In this document: one piece after another, positions 46,949 through 60,220 of the stretch
How the letters are laid out: each line of letters starts with the position of its first letter
Numbering within the stretch: position 1 is the first letter of the stretch
DNA from: Alopecurus myosuroides
Lineage: Eukaryota; Streptophyta; Magnoliopsida; Poales; Poaceae
Assembly (NCBI GenBank): GCA_028641055.1
Contig: CM054062.1
Span: forward strand, 234,496,376-234,560,375
Direction of reading: 5' to 3'
DNA length: 64,000 nucleotides
The notes under the pieces: model-generated
Databases searched by the model: none
What the model saw: only the letters and a program-made list of their open reading frames with translations
Told to the model about the DNA's origin: nothing
Made by a program: the position numbers and the translations under genes

Positions 46949-49900
46949 TGTCAGACCCCGGACCCAGAGGTATACATACTGTTATGTGCTCCTAGCCATG
47001 GACTCACAAGGGCTTCAGGGTTACCAGCCCCGGCCGCAACAAACAACGGCAGGCAGACCGGATTCATCGGCACGTAGTCCGGATCCCCGGTCTACTACTC
47101 CTTGTATCCATGCTAGTCATAACCAACTATGCATATCAAAGCGTCCACGAGTCGGATGAAACTGAAGGAAACGGGACCAAAGCTATACAGAGCTGCTATG
47201 TGTCCAGAAAGTGCAACAACAATCGAGGGTTACTGGGGTTACCTCGCCCCAGGCCGATCAAATCGACAGGCGGGCTCGGACATGGATCATCGGCTCCACA
47301 ACCCCTCGACTGCGACAACTATGCAGGCATAGCCAAAACTGTATAACAATGAACTCGAAACCAACAACCGATCAAAGCAGTACTCTAAACATGAAGCTTT
47401 ATTAAGCAAGTAATACTAGAGTATAGCTTACAAACAGAGGTCACACGACCCAACATTACATCAGACAACGGAAAGCAAATTATGTTGCTATTCAACAAGA
47501 ACCAAAAAGGCCTAAGAGGCCGCAACATAAGGCGACGTCCCAACCCATAGATTCCAGGCTGCTACCTGGGAAACCCCAAACTATCCGTCGATGTCCACGT
47601 TGAAACACCACCGAAGGTATGGAACTCCACCTGAACCAAAACGAAGCAAACATGAGTACGAGAGGTACTCAACAAGACTTAACTAACCTATTATATATCT
47701 GCTTGTTCGAAAAGGGTTTATGAAGGTTGTTTTGCATAAAGCCAACTTTGTTTCGAATAGAGGGAGGCTGAGAAGTTTTTCACAAATCTTTTAAAAGAAT
47801 ACCCTTTCACGGGTATTGCCTTCAGAACCTTCGAAGCATCATCTTCAGCACCGATAACTGGAACCACCTCTTAAAACTAAACATCCATTGTCAACATCTT
47901 TTACGTCATGTTCAAGTTATCTATGATCTCAGGATCCGTCACCAAGTTGTCCTTAACCGCGGACACGGCTTTTCGAAAAGATTAAACCCTGCAGGGGTGT
48001 ACAACTTTACCCACACGCATCAACCGACTCTTAATGCCAAGCTATTGGCACAATTCCGACGATGTGCCGGCAGAGGGTGGCTGACCACGATCTTTCCCTT
48101 GCTTCGCCTATTCCATGAGTCGCTCCGAGTAGAGATGGACCGCCAATAGGGAGTGGCCATCTCCTGCCGGGTCTCTATCGTTGTGCGCAATGCTCGACGG
48201 TTACTTTCCCGCAGAGCGCCGATACACCACCACGTTCTAGTTTTGAAAACGTTTTGATATCCCCAGCAAATCCAAATGGAACGCCCGAACTAGGCAACTC
48301 ATGGAACAAACTAGACAAGTTGAAACCGAGGGGAATCCAATCCCCGTGTGGTTGCACGATCAGTCTTGGCTTCAAAGGCGAGAACTCGCTCCTAGGGGCA
48401 TGAACGAGGCAAATCACCACATACCATGTGGCAACTCATCCAAGCCTTTTAATCATATTAACCACACATCTCGAACCTTACCACGTCATCCTGTCATACT
48501 AGATTCATTTCGTAACTCTGATTCATCAACCGGATGGAGCAGAGATAAACAGACATGTATGACTAAGCATGGCATATATGAGGCTTTGGCGATACACACA
48601 GACAAATCCTATGTCAGCTAGGAGCATGGGATCATGATATCTAGTTTATGCAACTAAATAGGATAACTCTATCTATTGACTCAAAATACTTTGTAAAGCA
48701 TGCATCGTACGAGAAGGAAAACACTTCGAAAACATATATGGGCAGATAAGAGGTTATGCTTGCCTTGCTTCAAGAAAACCAGAGAAAGCTTCAAGGGATA
48801 AGTGCTTGACTTGGTTGTTTAGACCAAGTATTAGGCAACAGGGGTGTCGAACTTCACTCCGGATTCGCGTTCTACCGATAAGAGTGAACACCGGAAAGAA
48901 AGAGAACAACACTCAGAACAGGCACCGATGCAATGATCAATATGTATGCATGAACAATTGAATGCATTAAAGAGAAGCCCTAAACATGGTTCATGGGTTG
49001 CTAGGGTTCATATGTTAAGAAAACAACTTAGTGAATTTAGTCCCGAAATGGACCTCGGAGGCCGATTCGGGAAAAACCTAGATGTGCGACAAGTTAAAGT
49101 GCTCAAATAGGGTTGAGAACACCATAACTAGGTTGCACTTGTCATTCTAAGCATTTTGACATATAACTTGTAATTTTCTAATTTTCTTGAATAAAAACTT
49201 ATTTTCTTTATTTTAAATGATTTAAATAATACTCAAAATTCAACATTGTCAAAAATGTGTGAAAATGATATAAACATGTAGATTGTATTTTTCTGAGCAT
49301 TTTGGTATATTGAGCATATTTTTCTGATTAAGCAATTAAAAGATATTGCATTTTTAAATTTAAACCTTTTTCTGAAATTAAAGTACAGTGGGGTCCACGT
49401 GTCAGCTGATTTCCATTTAAAAGAAAAATAACAGGAAAACCACCTGTGACATGGGCATGATGTCACTGTGACATCATCCCAGGCCAAATTGGCACAGAGC
49501 TCTGAAATTCGTGGATTTCGTGCGAGATTCTTCGAATCAAAATAGCCCACGAGGTTGAGCATGACGAGGGGGAGCTGGGGCTGCTCGCGGCTCGCCGGAA
49601 GGTGGCCGGAGAGCTCGCCGGCGAGCTCGGCGGCGGCGGCGGATGGAGGTTGGCGGCGGGGGAGAGCTGCGGAGGGGGAGGGAGCAAGGCGAGGGCAGCA
49701 GCGGGTTCGGGAGCTCACCCAGAGCGAGATGAGGTGGTCGGGGCGGTGAGGCGCGGAGGAAATCGCCGGCGGCGAGGCGGATTCCGGCGGCGGCCGTGGA
49801 TCCCGTCGGCGACGAAATTGAAGGCCTCCCGGGGCTCCCCACTGTTCCTTTTACTCGAGGAGGACGGAAGGAAGATGGCGGAGCCGGGGAGCTGCTCGGT

Positions 49901-50503
49901 TGGGCGCGGGGGAGGGCGCAACGCCGGCGATGGGCGGCGGTTGGTGGCGGTAGGGTTTGGTTCGTGGCTCCTGTACGTTCATGTGCCTGAGGGATACAGA
50001 GAAGAGAGGCACCGAGGGGAAGAGGGAATAGAGGGGTGCGGGGGCGGCTCCTCGGCCTTATCCCTCGAAGGGGCAAGCAGGAGGTGGCGGAGGAGGCGGC
50101 GACGTGCTCGGATAGCTCGTCTACTGGCCCAAGGAAGAAGACAAGACGACGTTTTCCGAAAACCCCCCTGAGAAAACAAGAACTGTGAAAAGGTCCTTGT
50201 CCTTTTAAGGCAGCAACTTAAAACATATTTTGAGGGCTTTTCTGTAAAGAACAAAAATTGACAAAAATTATTTTTGGGATCCTTGCAACAAGGACAACCT
50301 CAACATATTTTTGTTTTGCAAAAATTGCACCATTTTAAACCATCGTTTTAATGTGGCACTTTTAAGTGATTTTAATAAACCTCGTTATTTAATTTTGGTG
50401 CACTTGTTTTAAACACAACTTAGGTTCAAAAATGCATGCATGACATGACATGATCACAACCACAAACACACAAGCACTTTATTACAAAAAGGTGGATGTT
50501 ACA
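46949..50503 (-). mobile_element. 3' LTR of element C
   Basis: On - it begins TGTAACATCCACC and ends GGTCCGGGGTCTGACA. A GC-rich part lies at about 49550-50160. ORFs there run on both strands without domains. Confidence 0.93.
47937..48003 (-). repeat. palindrome block in C 3' LTR
   Basis: CCGCGG, CTTTTCGAAAAG and CCCTGCAGGG on +, the same order and context as in B. The 12-bp palindrome differs from that of A and B by two symmetric substitutions. It is repeated in the other C LTR at about 56277-56342. Confidence 0.9.
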
Positions 50504-50506
50504 AGT

Positions 50507-50517
50507 CTACCCCCCTT
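50507..50517 (-). other. polypurine tract of element C
   Basis: On - AAGGGGGGTAG lies a few bases before the 3' LTR start (50503). Confidence 0.8.
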
Positions 50518-50540
50518 ACAAGAATCTCGTCCCGAGATTC

Positions 50541-52178
50541 CTAGGTTTTAGAAAAGAAGGACGGGTACTCAGATCGTAAACGATCTTCTCGTTCCCAGGT
50601 TGCTTCAGCTTCAGAATGATGAGACCACTGAACTTTGAGGCACTTGATGCTTCGGCATCGAATCTTTCGTTCAGCTGCCTCGAGGATACGGACAGGACAT
50701 TCTCGGTAGGTCAGATCATCCTTAAGATCAATGGTTTCATGATCAACACCACGGTTGGAATCTTTGAAGCAACGACGAAGTTGTGAGACATGGAATGTAG
50801 CATGAACCCGTGGAAACATTGAAGGTAGATGGAGACGATAAGCAAAATTCCCACTTTTTGCAAGAACAGGGAAAGGACCAACATAGCGAGGCGGTAATTT
50901 TCCTTTCATGACATCACGATGAACACCTTTCAAAGGTGTGACTCGAAGATAGGCTTGTCCGCCGATATCATAACGAATATCTTGTTGACGGTCACCATAA
51001 CTCTTCTGACGAGACTGAGCAGCTTTCAGATGTTCACGGATGATACGAACTGTTTCTTCAGTCTCATTGATCAGATTCTTCGGTCCAAAGAACTGTCTTT
51101 CACCGGTTTCTGACCAATTTAACGGAATTGAACAGTTTCTGTTGTAAAGAACTTCAAACGGAGCTTTGACTAAGATAACTTGGAAACAGTTGTTATAAAC
51201 GAACTCGGCAGATGGAAGACATTTCTCCCAATCATTACCGAAGGATACAACACAAGCTCGAAGCATGTCTTCAAGTGTTTGGTTCAGACTCCCGAGGTGA
51301 TCATTACGGGATGATTGATAGACGATGGTGGAATGTAGACGACTTCCCATAGCTTGCTTGAAACTTGCCCAGCCTTTGGAAGTAAACAGATTTCCATGAT
51401 CGAAAAGGATCTTCTGAGGAACACCATGAAGAGGTATTATCTGAGAGACATATAAATCTGCCAGTTGTTTAGCATTGATGCCCTGATGGATAGGAACAAA
51501 ATGAGCAACCTTTGACAGACGATCAATCACTACCCAGATAGCGGTGTGTCCCTGATCATTTCTTGGAAGACCAACAATGAAAGTCATCTCAACTTCATCC
51601 CACTTCCAAACAGGAATAGGTGTGGGGTAAAGAGTAGCAACTGGTCTTTGATGTTCAGCTTTAGCACGACGACAAACGTCGCATTCAGCCACAAATTGAG
51701 CGATATCTCGCTTCATCTTGGTCCACCAGAACCTTTGACGTAGATCACGGTACATTTTGGTGCTACCAGGATGAACAGAGAGAAGTGACTCATGAGCTTC
51801 ACGGAGGATCAGTTGTTTTAGACTCCGTTTCTTCGGAACAACAATACGTTGATCAAAATAAACGGTACCTTGCTCATCAACAGAGAAACATGTAGGAATT
51901 CCACTATAAATCTTTCTCTTGACCAAGGTAATGCTTAGATCCCGCTTTTGGGCATCTTTGATTTGATGTTCAAAGGATGGTTTCACTTCTGGATTAGCCA
52001 GATAACCAGAGGGAACAACCTCAAGATTGAGCTTGGAGAACTCTTTGTGGAGAGAAGGTTGATCTTGCTGTATCATCAAGCTGTTACAGTAAGACTGCTG
52101 GATTGTCGTGTCAGCCACGGCTTTACCTTTATCAACTTGACAATTGACCTCCACATTGGGTTCTTTGACTAGCTCCAA
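50541..52178 (-). pseudogene. element C pol, integrase and chromodomain part
   Basis: This 545-codon frame follows the gag-RT frame but is offset by a frameshift in the RNase H region (about 52200-52220), so it is not continuous with it. It holds the integrase zinc region (H129, H136, C166, C169), the integrase core and a C-terminal chromodomain-like end (VQWSHHSEAEATWEREDRL), which places C among chromoviruses, probably Tekay/Del. In the DDE triad the first Asp position reads Thr199 (in EMTFIVGLP), the middle Asp260 is present, and the Glu region reads RNDHLGSLNQ with no Glu in the usual place. As read, the integrase should be inactive. The family residues are from general knowledge of Ty3/gypsy integrases. 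Confidence 0.9.
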
Positions 52179-52198
52179 CCACCTCTTTTGTCTGAGAC

Positions 52199-54970
52199 TC
52201 AGATCTGGTTGGGTAAAAAGATATCTGAAGCTCTACTGGTGAAGTAGAACTCGCAGTGATTTCCTAGCAGATGATGACGCCAGTGTTTCAAGGCATACAC
52301 AACAGCTGCTAACTCAAGAGCATGAGTTGGATATTTGAGCTCATGTGGTTTCAGTTGTCGAGAAGCATAAGAAACCACACGTCCACCTTGCAATAGACCG
52401 CAGTCGATACCTTGACGAGAGGCATCGATGAAGATGACGAAGTCCTTGCACGTGTCCGGAAGGACAAGCATAGGAGCATTAGCCAGCTTGGTTTTCAACA
52501 ACCGGAAACTCTCTTCTGCCATTCTTGACCATACAAACTGTTTATCTTTCATAAGAAGACCAATCATTGGTTTGGCAGCTTTGGAGAAACCTTCAATAGA
52601 GCGGTGATAACAACCGATAAGTTCGAGGAAGTTTCGAACTTCTTTGATGGATTTAGGTGACTCCCGGTCCAATATGGCTTGAACTTTGTTAGGGAAAGTT
52701 GCAACTCCTTCAGCAGATAGGACATAGCCTAGAAATATGAGCTCTTTCAACCAGAACTCACATCTGGAGAATTTTGCATAGAGACGATGCTCACGAAGCT
52801 TTGTCAAAGCTAGCCGAAGATGTTCAACATGTTCTTCTTCGGACTTGGAGTAGATTATAACATCGTCGAGGTAAACCACCACGAACTTGTCAAGATACTT
52901 CATGAAAATGGATTTCATAAGCCCCATCAACATGGTTGGAGCATTGGAGAGTTCGGGAAACATAACAATGTACTCGTAAAGACCGTAACGAATTTTGACA
53001 ACCGTTTTAGAAACATTCCCGGGCCTGGTCTTAAGTTGATAATAACCCATACTTAGATGTATCTTGGAGAAAACGGTGGCACCAAACAGACGATCAAACA
53101 AATCATTTGTCTGAGGAAGAGAACACTTGTGCTTTATTGCCACATCATTGAACGGACAATATTCACTGACCAGCTGGGGAACTGTGGTATCCTTCTTCAT
53201 GACGAAGAGTATAGGACACCCACAAGAAGATGTGTTGGCATGAGGGAAACCTTTCCCTTCTGACTCCTCTATTTGCTTCTTCAACTCAACCAGCTCTTCT
53301 AGAGACATACGGTGTGGTCTTTCAGAAGTAGGAGCCACTCCAGGAATTAGTTCAACAACAAACTCCACTGAATATTCATAATGCATACCAGGAAGCTCTT
53401 CCGGGAAGACATCCGGAAACTTACACACTACTGGTACCTCATGAACCTCAAGAGATGGTCGGACTTCGATTGCATTGAGCTGAGGACGTGGCTGTGGTTG
53501 AACTGTCCCACAAGGAAACAACAACCGAGTGGTCTGACCGTAAGGATGAATCAAGGTAACAGACTTGGCTGCACAATCAATCATGGCATGATGTGTTGAC
53601 AACCAATCCATGCCCAGTATGACATTGATGTCATCTGAGTCCACGATGACAAGTGTAGAAAGAAACACCAAACCTCCTATTTCAATTGGGACACCAGGGC
53701 AACACTGATTAGACCAGCAGAAGGACCCTGGGGTGGAAATTATTAACGGAGGAACCATACTCGCCAGTGGTATGTCATGCAACACCACAAAGGCTCTTGA
53801 TACACATGAGTGTGACGCTCCGGAATCAAACAGAACAGATGCTGGAGCTAAGTTAACACGAAGCATTCCCAACACGACATCAGGTGCTTTCTGAGCTTCT
53901 TCAATCAGAACATGGTTCAAACGACCACGGTTAACAACACGTGTAAGAACGGCCTGAAGGGCAGAAGGTGTCCTCTGGGGACATTTGTTGGAGTAATGGC
54001 CAAGTTCATCACATACATGACATGTCACCAGCCGTTTCTTACCACCAACAACTCTGGATTGCCCACCAAGGTGGCCTTGTTGAAAAGCTGGTGGATATGG
54101 AATAGCACTGTATGGAACAAACACACGACGCTTCTTGGAACCAGAAGAAGACGCACGTGACTCTTCAGAAATCTGCTTCAAAGAAATTTCCATTTCCTTT
54201 TTGCCACGCTCCAAGGTAAGAGCATGATTATAAAGGTCCTGGAAGGTTGGAAACTGGAAAGACAGTAGCTCATAGCAAACTCCGGAATCCAGACCCTTGC
54301 GGAACAACTCTTGTTTATCCGCATCATCTGCAACATCTCGGGGTGCATAACGAGCCAAACGGGTGAATTCACGCCCGTATGTTTCAACATCCATCTGTCC
54401 CTGTGTCAGATCCAGAAACTCTTTTCTTTTGGAGTCCATAACTGCCTCAGGAACATGGGCAGCACGGAACTCTTTACGGAACTCCTCCCAAGTAACCTTA
54501 TGTCCCGGCGATTGCAACGCCAAGAAACCTTCCCACCATGAACCAGCTTCACCCTCTAGCTGATAGGCGGCGAAGTTCACACGGTCACTTTCTGGAACAT
54601 GGAGAGCATTAAATTTGCGCTCGATGGCACGAAGCCAATCATCAGCATCGATGGGTTCCCTGAGACTGCTGAAAGATGGAAGCTTAGCATGAACTAAATC
54701 CCCAAATGTAACGCATTCGTCGGGACGACGTTCAGTGTTTTGCGCCACACGCTCAAGGAGATGTTCATTTCTCAGGCGGTTAGTCTCGATATCCTGAAGA
54801 ACTTGCGTCATTAAGGAAGATGAAGACTCTCCCTCGATATGACCACTTTCAACGGAATCTTGAATACTCCCGGACATCCTGAGTACAAAGAAACAGAACC
54901 ATGAGAAACACTCCCATGGAAAGAATGCAACAGAAAGATTCATGACTTGATATGGATCAATTGAAGTCAA
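52199..54970 (-). pseudogene. element C gag, protease, RT and RNase H part
   Basis: The open frame is 923 codons. The likely true start is the MSGSIQDS Met at 54877, because the first 31 codons look like leader. Domains: gag (about 100-260, DDWLRAIERKF and WWEGFL); zinc knuckle C317-C320-H325-C330 (CHVCDELGHYSNKC); protease Asp382 in FDSGAS; reverse transcriptase with LDD (702-703) in VVVYLDDVIIYS; and RNase H with Asp849 and ELAAVVYALKHWRHHLLG. The first RT catalytic Asp position reads His638 (FSKIHLSMGYYQ), and other normally fixed RT residues are also changed. The frame ends in RNase H through a one-base shift in a T-rich run near 52215. Long open frames with lost catalytic residues in a recent insertion are unusual. 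Confidence 0.92.
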
Positions 54971-55266
54971 AAGATATCAACGATTTAGACCAAAGGAGGT
55001 AACTTGGAAACTCTGAGAACATTAGCAACCTGACACGGAGTACTAGGAAAAACACCCAACGATTTTGCTCCTAACTTTGAAGTTAACAGGTGAGAGGTAA
55101 AACATTTGAAAACAAATGAGATACGGTGACTCAGATTCAGAGCGATACCAGGTAAGGAGTAAAAATAATCCTAAGAAGGTTTTCATAACTCATTTGTCAT
55201 TTCAAAATAGTTTTCACAATCTCTAGACTCAACATCGACTAATAGCAAGGGTTTTCCTACAGGCAG

Positions 55267-55282
55267 TCCTGCTCTGATACCA
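55267..55282 (-). other. primer binding site of element C
   Basis: On - TGGTATCAGAGCAGGA starts five bases after the 5' LTR end, complementary to initiator tRNA-Met. Confidence 0.9.
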
Positions 55283-55287
55283 AGACT

Positions 55288-58200
55288 TGTCAGACCCCGG
55301 ACCCAGAGGTATACATACTGTTATGTGCTCCTAGCCATGGACTCACAAGGGCTTCAGGGTTACCAGCCCCGGCCGCAACAAACAACGGCAGGCAGACCGG
55401 ATTCATCGGCACGTAGTCCGGATCCCCGGTCTACTACTCCTTGTATCCATGCTAGTCATAACCAACTATGCATATCAAAGCGTCCACGAGTCGGATGAAA
55501 CTGAAGGAAACGGGACCAAAGCTATACAGAGCTGCTATGTGTCCAGAAAGTGCAACAACAATCGAGGGTTACTGGGGTTACCTCGCCCCAGGCCGATCAA
55601 ATCGACAGGCGGGCTCGGACATGGATCATCGGCTCCACAACCCCTCGACTGCGACAACTATGCAGGCATAGCCAAAACTGTATAACAATGAACTCGAAAC
55701 CAACAACCGATCAAAGCAGTACTCTAAACATGAAGCTTTATTAAGCAAGTAATACTAGAGTATAGCTTACAAACAGAGGTCACACGACCCAACATTACAT
55801 CAGACAACGGAAAGCAAATTATGTTGCTATTCAACAAGAACCAAAAAGGCCTAAGAGGACGCAACATAAGGCGACGTCCCAACCCATAGATTCCAGGCTG
55901 CTACCTGGGAAACCCCAAACTATCCGTCGATGTCCACGTTGAAACACCACCGAAGGTATGGAACTCCACCTGAACCAAAACGAAGCAAACATGAGTACGA
56001 GAGGTACTCAACAAGACTTAACTAACCTATTATATATCTGCTTGTTCGAAAAGGGTTTATGAAGGTTGTTTTGCATAAAGCCAACTTTGTTTCGAATAGA
56101 GGGAGGCTGAGAAGTTTTTCACAAATCTTTTAAAAGAATACCCTTTCACGGGTATTGCCTTCAGAACCTTCGAAGCATCATCTTCAGCACCGATAACTGG
56201 AACCACCTCTTAAAACTAAACATCCATTGTCAACATCTTTTACGTCATGTTCAAGTTATCTATGATCTCAGGATCCGTCACCAAGTTGTCCTTAACCGCG
56301 GACACGGCTTTTCGAAAAGATTAAACCCTGCAGGGGTGTACAACTTTACCCACACGCATCAACCGACTCTTAATGCCAAGCTATTGGCACAATTCCGACG
56401 ATGTGCCGGCAGAGGGTGGCTGACCACGATCTTTCCCTTGCTTCGCCTATTCCATGAGTCGCTCCGAGTAGAGATGGACCGCCAATAGGGAGTGGCCATC
56501 TCCTGCCGGGTCTCTATCGTTGTGCGCAATGCTCGACGGTTACCTTCCCGCAGAGCGCCGATACACCACCACGTCCTAGTTTTGAAAACGTTTTGATATC
56601 CCCAGCAAATCCAAATGGAACGCCCGAACTAGGCAACTCATGGAACAAACTAGACAAGTTGAAACCGAGGGGAATCCAATCCCCGTGTGGTTGCACGATC
56701 AGTCTTGGCTTCAAAGGCGAGAACTCGCTCCTAGGGGCATGAACGAGGCAAATCACCACATACCATGTGGCAACTCATCCAAGCCTTTTAATCATATTAA
56801 CCACACATCTCGAACCTTACCACGTCATCCTGTCATACTAGATTCATTTCGTAACTCTGATTCATCAACCGGATGGAGCAGAGATAAACAGACATGTATG
56901 ACTAAGCATGGCATATATGAGGCTTTGGCGATACACACAGACAAATCCTATGTCAGCTAGGAGCATGGGATCATGATATCTGGTTTATGCAACTAAATAG
57001 GATAACTCTATCTATTGACTCAAAATACTTTGTAAAGCATGCATCGTACGAGAAGGAAAATACTTCGAAAACATATATGGGCAGATAAGAGGTTATGCTT
57101 GCCTTGCTTCAAGAAAACCAGAGAAAGCTTCAAGGGATAAGTGCTTGACTTGGTTGTTTAGACCAAGTATTAGGCAACAGGGGTGTCGAACTTCACTCCG
57201 GATTCGCGTTCTACCGATAAGAGTGAACACCGGAAAGAAAGAGAACAACACTCAGAACAGGCACCGATGCAATGATCAATATGTATGCATGAACAATTGA
57301 ATGCATTAAAGAGAAGCCCTAAACATGGTTCATGGGTTGCTAGGGTTCATATGTTAAGAAAACAACTTAGTGAATTTAGTCCCGAAATGGACCTCGGAGG
57401 CCGATTCGGGCAAAACCTAGATGTGCGACAAGTTAAAGTGCTCAAATAGGGTTGAGAACACCATAACTAGGTTGCACTTGTCATTCTAAGCATTTTGACA
57501 TATAACTTGTAATTTTCTAATTTTCTTGAATAAAAACTTATTTTCTTTATTTTAAATGATTTAAATAATACTCAAAATTCAACATTGTCAAAAATGTGTG
57601 AAAATGATATAAACATGTAGATTGTATTTTTCTGAGCATTTTGGTATATTGAGCATATTTTTCTGATTAAGCAATTAAAAGATATTGCATTTTTAAATTT
57701 AAACCTTTTTCTGAAATTAAAGTACAGTGGGGTCCACGTGTCAGCTGATTTCCATTTAAAAGAAAAATAACAGGAAAACCACCTGTGACATGGGCATGAT
57801 GTCACTGTGACATCATCCCAGGCCAAATTGGCACAGAGCTCTGAAATTCGTGGATTTCGTGCGAGATTCTTCGAATCAAAATAGCCCACGAGGTTGAGCA
57901 TGACGAGGGGGAGCTGGGGCTGCTCGCGGCTCGCCGGAAGGTGGCCGGAGAGCTCGCCGGCGAGCTCGGCGGCGGCGGCGGCGGCGGATGGAGGTTGGCG
58001 GCGGGGGAGAGCTGCGGAGGGGGAGGGAGCGAGGCGAGGGCAGCAGCGGGTTCGGGAGCTCACCCAGAGCGAGATGAGGTGGTCGGGGCGGTGAGGCGCG
58101 GAGGAAATCGCCGGCGGCGAGGCGGATTCCGGCGGCGGCCGTGGATCCCGTCGGCGACGAAATTGAAGGCCTCCCGGGGCTCCCCACTGTTCCTTTTACT

Positions 58201-58848
58201 CGAGGAGGACGGAAGGAAGATGGCGGAGCCGGGGAGCTGCTCGGTTGGGCGCGGGGGAGGGCGCAACGCCGGCGATGGGCGGCGGTTGGTGGCGGTAGGG
58301 TTTGTATCGTGGCTCCTAAACGTTCATGTGCCTGAGGGATACAGAGAAGAGAGGCACCGAGGGGAAGAGGGAATAGAGGGGTGCGGGGGCGGCTCCTCGG
58401 CCTTATCCCTCGAAGGGGCAAGCAGGAGGTGGCGGAGGAGGCGGCGACGTGCTCGGATAGCTCGTCTACTGGCCCAAGGAAGAAGACAAGACGACGTTTT
58501 CCGAAAACCCCCCTGAGAAAACAAGAACTGTGAAAAGGTCCTTGTCCTTTTAAGGCAGCAACTTAAAACATATTTTGAGGGCTTTTCTGTAAAGAACAAA
58601 AATTGACAAAAATTATTTTTGGGATCCTTGCAACAAGGACAACCTCAACATATTTTTGTTTTGCAAAAATTGCACCATTTTAAACCATCGTTTTAATGTG
58701 GCACTTTTAAGTGATTTTAATAAACCTCGTTATTTAATTTTGGTGCACTTGTTTTAAACACAACTTAGGTTCAAAAATGCATGCATGACATGACATGATC
58801 ACAACCACAAACACACAAGCACTTTATTACAAAAAGGTGGATGTTACA
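55288..58848 (-). mobile_element. 5' LTR of element C
   Basis: Same ends as the 3' LTR and nearly identical to it. It has two more GGC triplets near 57970 and a handful of substitutions. Confidence 0.95.
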
Positions 58849-60220
58849 TCATAATGAAGCATAAAATTATGGTATTATCTTTCGAATGTTTTATTTGGTT
58901 GACTTGGCGCATGATCACACCATGTTTATGACTATGAACCAGTCACTAATAGCCTCTATGATCATTTAGTTTTTGAACTTGTGATACTGCTTATGCTGAT
59001 TATGGTTCTTATGCTCTCTTGATTTGTCGCTCCCAGTCTTTTGCTAGCCCCCACCTGTACTGAGTATGGAATTCTACTCGTGCATCCAACTCCCTTAAAC
59101 AAAGTTTTCCCATTGTGTCCACCATACCTACCTACATGTGGTATTTAACTTCCACTCCAAGTAAATTGCTCATGTGACCTTTAAAACCTTCAAAATTACT
59201 CCTGCTTTATGTTCCTGTTTTTGCTCATGAGGACGTAAATAGAGAATCTTTATCTCACTTGTTGATTGGATTTAACACACTGGACTAGTGGCTTCATCCG
59301 CTTATCCAAATGATAGAAGAGCTGGCAGCGGGGTGCACAGCCCCAAATTAATACACACAAAATCTTTTCACTATTTTTGCATCTGATTTATCAGTCAAAG
59401 CATAATTGTGTAAACAAAAGAGAAAGAGGGATGACATTCTACCCAAATGCGTCCTTCATATGGGAGCCGGTCTTGTGAATCCAGTTGGCTTGTGACGTAC
59501 TGTATTTTCTGTTTACCATTCGTTTTCATTAGCATACATCTCTCAAAATATAGACACTCCTCCATGGTATGTGATTGTTGGCAGGCACCCGAGGATTCGG
59601 TTAGCCATGGTTTGTGAAATATTGATGGGGGGAGTGTCAAACTATTAATACCTCTGTTTAATAAAATAAAAAGCTCTAGCACATGAGTGATCCCTGCTTC
59701 CCTCTACGAAGGGCCTTTATTTTACTTTTATGTTGAGTCTCCATCTTCTAACTTTATGCACAGTTGAGAGAGCATTTTTGCCATTCTGAGTTTTATGTGC
59801 ATTTGTCCCAAAAACATTATGAATTGATTCATGATGTGTCATTGTTTGTTCTCAAATTATTTTCTCTAGTCTTCCTCATGAACTTTGAAGGTGTCCTGGC
59901 ATTTATGTTTTGCCCCATTCTTAAGGACTAGCGAAATATCACTTTGCCATGCTTTCTCTATACTTGAAACAAACATATATCTTTCTTTGCATTGTTATTC
60001 ATGATCTTTTATTTGAGATACTTCTCATGATGCAAAGTGATTGCTATGCTTTATTATTAAAGTTCTATTATCATGTTTGTGTTTAAAGTTCTATGATCTC
60101 AACTTACATATGCTTTTACATTTTTATGATCAAGTTTATGTTAGTAGCATGTCACCTCATAAATTATTGTTTTATCGTTTACCTACTCGAGGACGAGTAG
60201 GAACTAAGCTTGGGGATGCT
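58849..60220 (+). mobile_element. 3' internal region of element D
   Basis: Non-coding. It ends with CTACTCGAGGACGAGTAGGAAC and the purine-rich AAGCTTGGGGATGCT before the 3' LTR. A related end is seen reversed at 4941-4985. ORFs here show no domains. Confidence 0.85.

Larger units (their letters stand above)
46949..58848 (-). mobile_element. element C: gypsy (chromovirus-type) retrotransposon, complete but defective
   Basis: An 11.9-kb element on - with LTRs 55288-58848 (5') and 46949-50503 (3') and a perfect TSD TCATA (46944-46948 and 58849-58853). The internal part has a tRNA-Met primer site, gag-pol, and a purine tract before the 3' LTR. The LTRs differ at about a dozen positions plus a 6-bp GGC-repeat length change, so insertion was recent. 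It lies inside element D. Its LTRs share a palindrome block with A and B, so it is the best candidate in this window for the lineage that mobilises them. Confidence 0.95.

Noticed and set aside
49230..50260. ORFs of 160-190 codons in C LTRs (also 57570-58600)
   Set aside because: Same reason: overlapping frames on both strands in GC-rich LTR DNA, with low-complexity composition.
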